Positions 1 through 6,498 of a stretch of DNA of 64,000 nucleotides are shown here, in pieces. The notes under the pieces are model-generated. The model did no database searches. It was not told where the DNA came from and worked only from the letters and a program-made list of their open reading frames with translations. The translations under genes and the position numbers were made by a program. This DNA is from Paenibacillus xylaniclasticus (lineage in GTDB: Bacteria; Bacillota; Bacilli; Paenibacillales; Paenibacillaceae), in NCBI RefSeq assembly GCF_004001065.1, contig NZ_BIML01000004.1:1-64000 (forward strand), read 5' to 3'. How positions within the stretch are numbered: the first letter of the stretch is position 1; each line of letters starts with the position of its first letter.

Positions 1-164
1 TTCTATTCGCTCCATTGGAACTCCCCAGTTCAAATGCTATGTATTTAGCCTATTATAGCATTTCCAATCACTTGTTGGAGTAGGAAATTGGAAAGTATTC
101 ATGGTCACACAAACATCAAGTCACCCTAGGATACAATCATCAGAACAAATATCCATTGTCTTGC

Positions 165-350
165 TTATGCTTTTTTCACCTTGCCGCACACAAGATTGTC
201 CGTCCTGTCTCTATACATCTCGATTTCTTTTTTTCTGTTAATAGCCTTTTTTAAGCGTTCTTTTTCTTCCTTGTCCACTAAATCTTAATCGTGTAAGTTC
301 ACTCCATCAGCCATTAAGAAACCCGTATCTTCATCTCTGTAAGTTCTCAT
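165..350 (-). pseudogene. small element ORF interrupted by an in-frame stop
   Basis: An ATG at 350 overlaps the TGA of the upstream minus-strand gene as ATGA, the usual sign of translational coupling. The frame reads 21 codons, meets TAA at 287-285, then stays open in the same frame for about 39 more codons to TAA at 167-165. The second part is rich in Lys, Arg and Glu and reads like coding sequence. I infer a small accessory protein of the integrated element broken by a nonsense mutation. It could also be a genuine 21-residue coupled peptide followed by unrelated sequence. No family recognised. Confidence 0.4.
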
Positions 351-538
351 TCTACATCTGCCCTTGCCGACTTAACTTTAACTTCTAGAATCCACTTCTC
401 AACAGCTTCTAAGTTGTAACGCACCATGTTGTAAGAAAGCTGGACAGAAGGCAGACCTTCGTTCTTCCAACGGCATAGTGTGCGATTGCTAATGCTGAAC
501 TTCGTACATACCTCTATCGCCTTAACTAAATTTTCCAC
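347..538 (-). CDS. small helix-turn-helix (MerR/excisionase-like) DNA-binding protein
   Basis: 63 residues. Residues about 10-50 follow the pattern of a MerR/HTH_17 winged helix: FSISNRTLCRWKNEGLP followed by a wing and a helix with VEKWI. Such proteins act as excisionases or small regulators in integrative elements. The start is GTG at 538, with GGGG about 10 bases upstream. It is transcribed away from the XRE regulator at 788, across a region carrying paired operator-like repeats. Its AT-rich composition and position beside a recombinase remnant place it in the integrated element. Its exact role, excision or regulation, cannot be told. Confidence 0.7.
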   Translation of the reverse strand: MENLVKAIEVCTKFSISNRTLCRWKNEGLPSVQLSYNMVRYNLEAVEKWILEVKVKSARADVE

Positions 539-680
539 CGTTTCATTTCCCCTTTATGTGTTTGGTTTATTTCTAGCTATCTCATACTCTTTTGAAACTG
601 CGACGGCTTATGCCGTGTTATGCCCAGATGCTATATATTAACGATTTCATTTCGATAATTCGGCACATCTTATTAGATAA

Positions 681-711
681 TTGTTTTATAAACCACAATT
701 TATAGTATAAT
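681..711 (+). promoter_or_regulatory. candidate sigma-A promoter of the XRE regulator
   Basis: TATAAT at 706-711 is a perfect -10. The best -35 candidate is TTGTTT at 681-686, with a long 19-base spacer. The promoter would drive the regulator starting at 788. The first operator-like repeat occupies the -35/-10 spacer, which fits repression. Confidence 0.5.
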
Positions 712-759
712 ATTATATTTGGCGTTTTTCCTTGAAGAAATTATCAATCACAGTTTATA
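687..759. promoter_or_regulatory. two copies of a dyad operator flanking the promoter
   Basis: Copy 1 (687-704) is TATAAA-CCACAA-TTTATA, a perfect 6-bp inverted repeat around six bases. Copy 2 (742-759) is TATCAA-TCACAG-TTTATA, the same dyad with one arm mismatch and a similar centre. Their starts are 55 bp apart, one overlapping the promoter spacer and one in the leader of the regulator at 788. I infer autorepression by that XRE protein and possibly control of the divergent gene at 347-538. Confidence 0.55.
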
Positions 760-787
760 AATTAATTCAGAAAGGAGGTGAAGACAC

Positions 788-1258
788 ATGAAGACAGTAA
801 CGGAAATAGAATTAAGCCAGCTTGAACGGATGACACAAGGAGAACGATTAAAATGGATACGAGAACAGCTACAAGACATGTATAAGAAGGGGTACACCAT
901 CAACCAAGTTGCAAAGAACATCAATGACGAAGCTGAAAGCATCATTACCGCGCAGGGGCTTAGTGCTATTGAGATGGGCAAGACGAAATACCCTTCTGCC
1001 CGAACAATCAACGCATTGGCAGATTATTACCGTATTCCGAGCGAAGTCCTTTTCGATGAATATTACAAGAACAATCCGAGACCCTTCACCATTGGCGGAT
1101 TCAGGGCGGCAAAACAACAAACAATCACATGCAATATCAACATATCTGCTGATGGAAGTAGTTACAGTGAAACCGTCAATCTATCGCCCCGCCAAATCGA
1201 CATGCTGATTAAGCGGATTCAGTTTGAAATCTCATTATTGAAGGAAGAAAAGGAGTGA
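788..1258 (+). CDS. XRE-family transcriptional regulator of the integrated element
   Basis: 156 residues. Residues about 20-90 form a helix-turn-helix of the XRE/Cro type, including the SAIEMGKTKYPSARTINALA stretch in which the recognition helix is followed by the usual Tyr-Pro and Ala-x-x-Tyr pattern (ADYYRIPSEVLF). The C-terminal part is a short extension with no recognised domain. A strong AGAAAGGAGGTG ribosome binding site precedes ATG 788. It is divergent from the small HTH gene at 347-538, and two copies of a dyad operator lie in between, the usual layout of an element's maintenance switch. It probably represses its own promoter; the target set is inferred only from position. Confidence 0.8.
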   Translation: MKTVTEIELSQLERMTQGERLKWIREQLQDMYKKGYTINQVAKNINDEAESIITAQGLSAIEMGKTKYPSARTINALADYYRIPSEVLFDEYYKNNPRPFTIGGFRAAKQQTITCNINISADGSSYSETVNLSPRQIDMLIKRIQFEISLLKEEKE

Positions 1259-1263
1259 ACCGC

Positions 1264-1467
1264 ATGGCAAGGAAACCCATTTCTGAATACCCGCCGATAC
1301 TGGACGTTAAAGACATTCAGTTAATGCTGGGTATCGGCAGAAGGCAAGCATACGAGTTAGTTGGTTCTGGGCAGTTCCATACTGTCCGAGTTGGAAAGAG
1401 CATTAAGATTTCCAAAGAAGTCTTTATAAACTGGCTCAATGGCAATGATGAATCAATGGCAGGATAA
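1264..1467 (+). CDS. excisionase-like helix-turn-helix protein
   Basis: About 67 residues with an HTH_17/excisionase pattern: ILDVKDIQLMLGIGRRQAYELV forms the HTH, and the following VGKSIKISKEVFINWL supplies the wing and last helix. Such proteins help the integrase excise an element. ATG 1264 is preferred because AGGAG at 1251-1255 lies 8 bases upstream; the GTG at 1255 lies inside that ribosome binding site. The stop of the XRE gene is 5 bases upstream, so the two are probably one transcript. In intact elements this gene sits just before the integrase, which is what is seen here, although the integrase is truncated. Confidence 0.75.
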   Translation: MARKPISEYPPILDVKDIQLMLGIGRRQAYELVGSGQFHTVRVGKSIKISKEVFINWLNGNDESMAG

Positions 1468-1519
1468 GTGCGGGGCTTATTTGTCCCGCTTTAAACATCA
1501 ACTTTATGGAGGAAATTGC

Positions 1520-1981
1520 ATGGCTGGAAGCCATGACGGAAAGACGCTTAATGCAGGGGCAAAGACAGCGGGCAGTATTCGGAATGTAGCAATAGACCCA
1601 GAAACAGTTGAAGCATTAAAGAAACATCGGAGAATGGTTATTAAAGAGAAGATGGCTTTAGGTTCGCAATACAAAGATATGGACTTAGTTGTTTGCACCA
1701 GCTTAGGCACACCAGTTTCCCCGTGCAATCTAAACCGAACCTATAAGCGAATTATTGAACGGTATGAACTGCCAGACATTACATTCCATGATTTACGACA
1801 TACTCACGCTTCGCTAATGCTTAGGCAGAACATACATCCGAAAGTAGTTTCTGAACGGCTCGGACATTCTAAGATTCAAATTACATTGGATACCTACTCT
1901 CACTTGATGCCGAACATGCAACAAGATGCCGCCAATGAAATCGGAAACTTGCTTTTCAACTCAAACAAGAATGTACAGTAA
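1520..1981 (+). pseudogene. tyrosine recombinase (phage/ICE integrase), C-terminal remnant
   Basis: About 153 residues carrying only the C-terminal catalytic half of a tyrosine recombinase. Visible are HDLRHTHASL (the HxxR box), LGHSKIQ (the second His) and DTYSH with the nucleophilic Tyr. The arm-binding domain, the core-binding domain and the first catalytic Arg box are missing; intact relatives are about 370-400 residues. The frame is open upstream to 1439, but that part does not look like integrase. An AGGAAATTGC sequence precedes ATG 1520, so the fragment could still be translated, but it should not recombine DNA. It lies between the excisionase-like gene and tRNA-Val, the normal place for the integrase of a tRNA-targeted element. 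Confidence 0.8.
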
Positions 1982-1995
1982 TCTCAATCGGTTAT

Positions 1996-2032
1996 GTGAC
2001 CAAAAAGGTCATGTGACCAAAACGTGACCAAA
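1996..2032 (+). repeat. three direct repeats, likely integrase arm-type sites
   Basis: GTGACCAAA occurs at 1996-2004, 2013-2021 and 2024-2032, between the recombinase stop codon and the tRNA gene. Short direct repeats in this position are typical arm-type binding sites for the N-terminal domain of phage and ICE integrases. The domain that would bind them is missing from the remnant. Confidence 0.55.
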
Positions 2033-2074
2033 TTGAAATATGGAGAGACTATGTTGACAGTATGGGTGTCTAGA

Positions 2075-2107
2075 AAAAGCAAAAAAGCCCTGATTTCTCA
2101 AGGCTTT
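2075..2107 (-). terminator. rho-independent terminator of tRNA-Val
   Basis: On the minus strand AAAGCC/GGCTTT plus TGA/TCA form a hairpin with single-base bulges and a TTTC-type loop. It is followed by a T-rich tail (TTTTTTGCTTTTT), 8 bases past the tRNA 3' end. Confidence 0.7.
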
Positions 2108-2114
2108 CGCGTTA

Positions 2115-2187
2115 TGACCTGTGACGGGCTCGAACCGCCGACCCCCACCCTGTCAAGATGGTGCTCTCCCAGCTGAGCTAACAGATC
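2115..2187 (-). tRNA. tRNA-Val (anticodon GAC)
   Basis: Read on the minus strand, a full 73-nt cloverleaf folds. The acceptor stem GATCTGT pairs with ACAGGTC (one G-T pair), the D arm is GCTC/GAGC, and the anticodon stem CCATC/GGTGG carries loop TTGACAG, giving anticodon GAC. The variable loop has five bases, and the T arm GGCGG/CCGTC carries loop TTCGAGC. The discriminator is A and CCA is not encoded. Its 3' end faces the recombinase remnant at 1520-1981, so this gene is the probable attachment site of the element. Confidence 0.95.
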
Positions 2188-2324
2188 GTATTAGGAGGTT
2201 TATTCGATAAGGAACGATTATTAATATATCATATCGGTTCGGCCCAGTCAACACTTTATTCAAAAAAATATGGCTGCCTGCCGTGGAGGCGGCAAAAGCA
2301 GCCGTGTTCATCCAATTCAAGCCG

Positions 2325-2516
2325 TTAAGATTGCTCCTTCGGAATATCACATTTGTTGCGAATGAACCGAATTTGATTGTCCAGATGGTTCGCGAGCTGC
2401 TGCTGTTTATCTGACAGCGGATGCTGGCTGCGCAAGCTTTGGAGCTGAGCAATTAGTTCAGGCAAATCGTTAGAAGCGTTAGCGCAATCGTAATCGGATT
2501 CTAAATTGTGCGTCAT
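2325..2516 (-). CDS. small conserved hypothetical protein
   Basis: 63 residues, polar and mostly helical (LPELIAQLQSLRSQHPLSDK and then QLANHLDNQIRFIRNKC), with no membrane segment. The frame is open further upstream, but ATG 2516 is chosen because GGAAAGGAG lies about 8 bases before it on the minus strand. No family is recognised. It stands alone between tRNA-Val and a cluster of plus-strand small genes. Confidence 0.6.
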   Translation of the reverse strand: MTHNLESDYDCANASNDLPELIAQLQSLRSQHPLSDKQQQLANHLDNQIRFIRNKCDIPKEQS

Positions 2517-2663
2517 CGACGACACTCCTTTCCAGCCGTAATGAGTAATGATGGAACCGCCATTAGTATGACTCGAGGCGTTGCCTCTATTCGTCATTCG
2601 TTGTTCTATTTCGCCCCGAAAGCGCATAAGGTGTACTAAAGATGATAGGAGGCGGATGCTTGG

Positions 2664-2825
2664 ATGGCGGAGGAGTACGCCAAGCTTGTCGTCTGGCTGA
2701 TTGGATTATTCGGCATTGTCGGTATTGTCATCGGATATGTGGCAAGATTTGTGATGAAGGACTCACTTGCATACGACGAGTCATTCGTCTGGCAGCGCAA
2801 GCTGCCGAAAGAACGCCAAGATTGA
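2664..2825 (+). CDS. 53-residue single-pass membrane protein
   Basis: ATG 2664 opens a 54-codon frame: MAEEYAKLV, then a hydrophobic stretch of about 22 residues (WLIGLFGIVGIVIGYVARFV), then a soluble tail rich in charged residues ending KERQD. One membrane segment near the N terminus is clear, with a basic tail predicted inside. AGGAGG at 2647-2652 lies 11 bases upstream. A longer overlapping frame (2642-2878) is Cys/Arg-rich and does not look coding. Function unknown; it starts a row of small plus-strand genes with the next two proteins. Confidence 0.65.
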   Translation: MAEEYAKLVVWLIGLFGIVGIVIGYVARFVMKDSLAYDESFVWQRKLPKERQD

Positions 2826-2897
2826 ATTTTGTTATAACGGGCAACACTAACAATGTACATTCTGACACATACGTATAAGCAATGGAGGCGTTGTTAG

Positions 2898-3173
2898 TTG
2901 AAGCAAGGAGTGTCGGCATGGTCCGGCGCAGCCGTTGGTATCATGGCTGCGTCGCTTCTATGCGTATTGGCATATCATGCCGCGCATGAACAGGGGTGGT
3001 TCGGCCGATCGACAGCCACCTCAGTCGTACGATCGCAAGTATATGACAGCAGCGTAAGAGAGCAAGTGTATGGCGAGTGGAAAGGCGAGTCCATGAACGG
3101 CTATCAATCGCCTTCCAATCAATTGGACAAGCTGTATACACCAACTATGCAGGACGGACTTTCGTCCGAATGA
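2898..3173 (+). CDS. small membrane-anchored hypothetical protein
   Basis: 91 residues. TTG 2898 is the start because GGAGG at 2884-2888 lies 9 bases before it. An N-terminal membrane segment (GAAVGIMAASLLCVLAYHAA, about residues 10-29) is followed by a polar, Ser/Gln/Tyr-rich tail of about 60 residues, probably outside the cell. It lacks a lipobox and a clear signal peptidase site. No family recognised. Its neighbours on both sides are small plus-strand genes. Confidence 0.55.
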   Translation: MKQGVSAWSGAAVGIMAASLLCVLAYHAAHEQGWFGRSTATSVVRSQVYDSSVREQVYGEWKGESMNGYQSPSNQLDKLYTPTMQDGLSSE

Positions 3174-3195
3174 CAAACTAGAGGAGTGTAATATA

Positions 3196-3429
3196 ATGCA
3201 GGACAATCGCGAAACCATTGTAGCGGTACGCAAAAATGGGGATGGTGATTTGACCGCGTTCAAAACGTCATCGGGACGTGAGCTATCCTATGAGGAAGCG
3301 TTGCAGCTCGTGCAAGCAGGTCAGATTGCAGGCGTTAACGCTTTTAAAGGTAAAGATGGTGATACCTATATTCGTGGGGATGCTGACGGTGACCCGACGA
3401 ATAACTTGGATCAGCTGCCACTATTCTGA
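3196..3429 (+). CDS. DUF3892 domain protein
   Basis: 77 residues, almost all one domain: IVAVRKNGDGDLTAFKTSSG, then the ELSYEEALQLVQAGQIAGV helix, then DGDTYIRGDADGDPTNNL. This matches DUF3892, small soluble proteins common in Bacillus and Paenibacillus whose function is unknown. GAGGAGTG precedes ATG 3196. It ends the row of small genes and is followed by a clear terminator. Confidence 0.75.
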   Translation: MQDNRETIVAVRKNGDGDLTAFKTSSGRELSYEEALQLVQAGQIAGVNAFKGKDGDTYIRGDADGDPTNNLDQLPLF

Positions 3430-3467
3430 TTCTATGCAGCAGAGTCATTCGTGTACTTGATATAAAG

Positions 3468-3521
3468 GGATCGGTTCGGCTGAAGGGGGATCTCCTTCAG
3501 TAGCCGCTGCCGATCCTTTTT
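3468..3521 (+). terminator. rho-independent terminator
   Basis: GGATCGG (3468-3474) pairs with CCGATCC (3510-3516); inside it CTGAAGG pairs with CCTTCAG. It is followed by TTTTT. It ends the DUF3892 transcript. Confidence 0.8.
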
Positions 3522-3537
3522 CTGTCTCCAACCGGGG

Positions 3538-4275
3538 TTAGATCGGATATGCTGCACCTTGCTTGACGAACTTCATTCGACCTGTCCGGCCGATATAATT
3601 CGGCATCGTATCCTCATAGTGCATTAGCTTGGTTATCGCTTGGATAGATTCTGGAAGTGTTAGCAGCTCATCTAGACAAGCATGTACAGCACCAGGGGGA
3701 ATCAGTTGGCAATCGTGATAAATAAGCTGAATGCCACGGTCGTTCACCAGCGAATGGATCAACGCCGGATTAAACCGCATATCCGCGCTGTAGAAAAAAC
3801 GTTCGTTAATAATGAACGAATAGCTGTCCCTTCCAGCAATGTGTTCGGTTCGGATCGGCTCGACGACGAGCTTCGGTGCAATAAAAGTCGGTCTGCCAAT
3901 CGGCATTAATCTGACGTCGAACAAATCGTCCAATGAATGCGGCGGCGTCTTTAAAGCCAGCTTGCTTTTCAGAATATGTTCCCATACCGGCCCATGCAGC
4001 GTCTCCGGCAAATAAAGCACTGGCTTCCGTCGATAGTTAAGCAGCATATGGGTAACAAGCTCTGGTAATCCTCCAACATGATCCTTGTGCGTGTGACTGA
4101 TTAGTATGGCGTCCAGGCTGCCAAATGGGATACGGTGCTCATGCAAAGCGGCAGGACCGGTGATTCCACAGTCAACGAGCAGGCGAAAGTCATCAGAGTC
4201 GATTACCGCATTGTTGTTGAAATAGTTTTGAGCGAATGCGTTGCCGGTTCCGATCATCGTAATCGTGGCTGACAT
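3538..4275 (-). CDS. metallo-beta-lactamase-fold hydrolase (RNase Z-like)
   Basis: 245 residues from ATG 4275, chosen because ACGAGG lies about 8 bases upstream; the frame is open to 4317 but has no ribosome binding site there. The HTHKDH metal motif is at residues 61-66, after the MIGTGNAFAQN strand typical of the RNase Z/ElaC-like branch. Further ligands are likely in YSADMRF and YHDCQ. Proteins of this branch hydrolyse phosphodiester or related bonds using two metal ions. The real substrate cannot be told; a tRNA 3'-processing role is possible, but genuine RNase Z is longer. Cytoplasmic, single-gene transcript. Confidence 0.8.
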   Translation of the reverse strand: MSATITMIGTGNAFAQNYFNNNAVIDSDDFRLLVDCGITGPAALHEHRIPFGSLDAILISHTHKDHVGGLPELVTHMLLNYRRKPVLYLPETLHGPVWEHILKSKLALKTPPHSLDDLFDVRLMPIGRPTFIAPKLVVEPIRTEHIAGRDSYSFIINERFFYSADMRFNPALIHSLVNDRGIQLIYHDCQLIPPGAVHACLDELLTLPESIQAITKLMHYEDTMPNYIGRTGRMKFVKQGAAYPI

Positions 4276-4461
4276 CGGTAATGCCTCGTTTCTTAGATTT
4301 TGCTTATACAATAGCACTATGGGGCTGATGGTGCAAACGGGGCTATATCGTTGCGCCGAATGCTGCGCCCAATCCTTTCGAAGCTTCGGTACGCGTCCGT
4401 CCGCATCTACATATCATGGATTAAATCAATGCTATGATTATGCGAATGAAGGTGTGGACGA

Positions 4462-4668
4462 ATGAGCAAGGGAAAATCGAAAGCGTCGAAGAAGAAGAAA
4501 AGGACCGCCTCGGACCGTAAACAAATGTTTATGAAGCTGGTGCTATCGGACACATGTGCCGTATGCAAAACGCCTTGCGCACGCGGCATCCGTTATTGGG
4601 AACGTATGCAAGAGCCGGGTGCCCTTGGCAAGGGTGTTCCTTGTCCACTGACGAAATATTATCAATGA
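4462..4668 (+). CDS. small Lys-rich conserved protein with Cys pairs
   Basis: 68 residues. The first 20 are a Lys/Ser cluster; the middle has CAVCKTPC, followed by CPL near the end. Four Cys residues suggest a possible metal site, though the spacing is not a standard zinc ribbon. A GAAGGTG sequence lies shortly before ATG 4462. No family recognised. Divergent from the hydrolase at 3538-4275. Confidence 0.6.
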   Translation: MSKGKSKASKKKKRTASDRKQMFMKLVLSDTCAVCKTPCARGIRYWERMQEPGALGKGVPCPLTKYYQ

Positions 4669-4851
4669 ACATAGTTGAATAAATGTATTTTGGTGATATA
4701 TGCATTTCCCGGGGAAGCGCATGTTTCTACATGATGCGGCAGTGTGTAACAGCTTGTTAAGTTATCTGTAAATGATACATCATGTGGCGCAACTTTGGAC
4801 GAAATGGTGAGTATAACCTTTCATCAGAACTGCGATGGAGGGTTTACATTC

Positions 4852-5415
4852 ATGAAAGCGAGAAAAGTAATCATTGCGCTGATTTTACTGTCGGTGTGGG
4901 GAGGGAGTATGATTTTCGCCGATTCCGCCGTACAGAAGGTTCGAGTTATCGTGAATGGCAGCGAGCTGGATGACGCTGGACTGCTGCAGGATGGCAAGAC
5001 TTATTTGCCGCTTCGTCAGATTGCCGGAACTTTGCAGGCGCTCGTTACGTGGGACGAGAATGCGAAGAAGGTTACTGTATATAAACCCAATGTTCATATG
5101 TTCCTGTTCCAAGACAATGTCATATTCGGCAATGTAAATAAAGGCAACAAGTATACGTTTAAGGTGTTCGCTCAGATTGATAATTTGTTAACCGATGTAG
5201 CCGCTGTCAAGGTGACGATCTCCGATCCGTTCGGCGGGGAGAAAATTATTCAGCAGCAGAATGTGAACGTATCGAAGGATAACTTCTGGTTCCGGACAGA
5301 AGATATTAAGTACAATTTCGATTCTGCAGGCAAATATTCGGTCCGATTCTATATGAAGGCAACCGAGACCGATGAATGGCGTCAAGTTTCAGAGAAGTTA
5401 ATTACAGCGCAATAA
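4852..5415 (+). CDS. secreted protein with copper amine oxidase N-terminal domain
   Basis: 187 residues from ATG 4852 (GGAGG about 11 bases upstream). An N-terminal signal peptide (KARKVIIALILLSVWGGSM, with probable cleavage after MIFA) is followed by one copper-amine-oxidase-N-like unit at about residues 28-80: VRVIVNGSELDDAGLLQDGKTYLPLRQIA and then TWDENAKKVTVY. This module is a very common extracellular domain in Paenibacillus and has no oxidase activity by itself. The C-terminal 100 residues look like a beta-sandwich of unknown type. Exported, probably envelope-associated. Confidence 0.8.
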   Translation: MKARKVIIALILLSVWGGSMIFADSAVQKVRVIVNGSELDDAGLLQDGKTYLPLRQIAGTLQALVTWDENAKKVTVYKPNVHMFLFQDNVIFGNVNKGNKYTFKVFAQIDNLLTDVAAVKVTISDPFGGEKIIQQQNVNVSKDNFWFRTEDIKYNFDSAGKYSVRFYMKATETDEWRQVSEKLITAQ

Positions 5416-5420
5416 CAGTC

Positions 5421-5464
5421 GGCTCCGTCCTCCTTATCCAATATCTGGAAGGATCGGAGCTTTT
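5421..5464 (+). terminator. rho-independent terminator
   Basis: GCTCCG (5422-5427) pairs with CGGAGC (5455-5460), with further pairing inside, followed by TTTT. It lies just after the stop at 5415. Confidence 0.7.
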
Positions 5465-5548
5465 CGTTTGACCATGCACTTGGAACATGATACGATACAA
5501 TGGATTACGCGCAATAGAGCGTATAAATGAGCGAAATGGGGTTAAACA

Positions 5549-5860
5549 ATGAGCGAGCATGAGCATCAGCATGGCGACGATTGCGGTTGCGGCCACGATC
5601 ATGAGCATGAAGAGCATGTATTTATTATGACGGATGAGGACGGCGTAGAGCATGAGATGGTAATGGTCTACACGTTCGAATCGCAGGACCAAGTGTATGC
5701 GGTTCTGATCGACCGCAACGATCCGGAAGCGGACGGCCTTATCTTCCGCATCGAGGAAGAGAACGAGGAAGCATTCCTGGTCGGTATTGAAGACGACGAA
5801 GAATGGGACCGCGTTACGAAGCTGTACGAAGAGATCGCAGCGCAGCAAGGCGGTAACTAA
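5549..5860 (+). CDS. DUF1292 domain protein (YrzB-like)
   Basis: 103 residues, very acidic. The N terminus is a His/Asp/Cys-rich stretch (HQHGDDCGCGHDHEHEE, about residues 6-22) that could bind metal. The rest matches DUF1292: FIMTDEDGVEHEMVMVYTF, then YAVLIDRNDPEA, then FRIEEENEEAFLVGIEDDEEW. In Bacillus the relative yrzB lies near yrrK, away from such neighbours. The function of the family is unknown. ATG 5549 is preceded by a weak GGGG. A strong terminator follows. Confidence 0.85.
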   Translation: MSEHEHQHGDDCGCGHDHEHEEHVFIMTDEDGVEHEMVMVYTFESQDQVYAVLIDRNDPEADGLIFRIEEENEEAFLVGIEDDEEWDRVTKLYEEIAAQQGGN

Positions 5861-5881
5861 GCCTTACTGCCCGATAATGAT

Positions 5882-5916
5882 AACCGCCTGCGGCATAATG
5901 CCGCAGGCGGTTTTTT
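5882..5916. terminator. strong bidirectional terminator
   Basis: AACCGCCTGCGGCAT pairs almost without a loop with ATGCCGCAGGCGGTT (15 bp), followed by TTTTTT on the plus strand and a short T-run on the minus strand. It separates the convergent genes ending at 5860 and 5930. Confidence 0.9.
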
Positions 5917-5929
5917 CATAGGATGATGA

Positions 5930-6364
5930 TTATTTGCGTGGGTTGTAATACATGATTCGACCGTTGAACAGCTGCAGCTCTGCTTTGAGACTTCGTGCAA
6001 TAAACCGACTGAGCTCGTTCGCCTTGCTTTTATCTCCGTGTGTTGCTCCGTCGGGAAGAACGATCTGAATGATCGGACAGCTGTCTTCCGAGCCAGGAGC
6101 GGGTGTTGCGGTGCTTAAGGCGATGTGGCGGTAACGGGCTGCGCGGCCTCGCAAATAAAGCCAGCTTGGCTTATTCTCCGAAGGCGGCGTAACCGGTTCG
6201 ATCGTGTAAGGAAAGGCGGCGTTCTCGTACTCCCAATTGAGCTGGCTTCCGGTGCGGCGAACCGCGTCCTGGTAAGCATGCAGCTTTAGCTCCAAGTCGG
6301 AAAGAGAAATCCCTTCCGGTGCGGCTGAGCTGGGCACTAGCCGAATGTAAGCGGTTTGACTCAT
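5930..6364 (-). CDS. DUF1885-like hypothetical protein
   Basis: 144 residues, soluble. The pattern TAYIRLVPSS, then LELKLHAYQDAVRRTGSQLNWEYENAAFPYTI, then a C-terminal half ending FNGRIMYYNPRK resembles the DUF1885 family of Bacillus-group proteins, whose function is unknown. GGAGGAGGTG stands 7 bases before the minus-strand ATG at 6364. It is convergent with the DUF1292 gene. The family assignment is from memory of the pattern and moderately sure. Confidence 0.6.
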   Translation of the reverse strand: MSQTAYIRLVPSSAAPEGISLSDLELKLHAYQDAVRRTGSQLNWEYENAAFPYTIEPVTPPSENKPSWLYLRGRAARYRHIALSTATPAPGSEDSCPIIQIVLPDGATHGDKSKANELSRFIARSLKAELQLFNGRIMYYNPRK

Positions 6365-6498
6365 ACGGACACACCTCCTCCCTCATCATAGCATGGTGTG
6401 GGAAAAGCTGACAAACATAACTTGAGCCAATCTTTATAAAAAAAGCGGCCCATGCCGCTGCACAGTTGCGCGGCAGCATGGGCTGCTTTCGTGGTACT

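Noticed and set aside
2153-2452. 99-codon minus-strand frame over tRNA-Val and the small protein
   Set aside because: It runs through the tRNA gene and the coding region 2325-2516 in another frame.
2642-2878. 78-codon frame overlapping the 53-residue membrane protein
   Set aside because: Cys/Arg-rich and unlike a protein; the other frame from ATG 2664 gives a clean membrane protein with the same ribosome binding site.
5402-5848. 148-codon minus-strand frame across the DUF1292 gene
   Set aside because: Opposite strand of a recognised DUF1292 protein; starts and ends without ribosome binding site or terminator.
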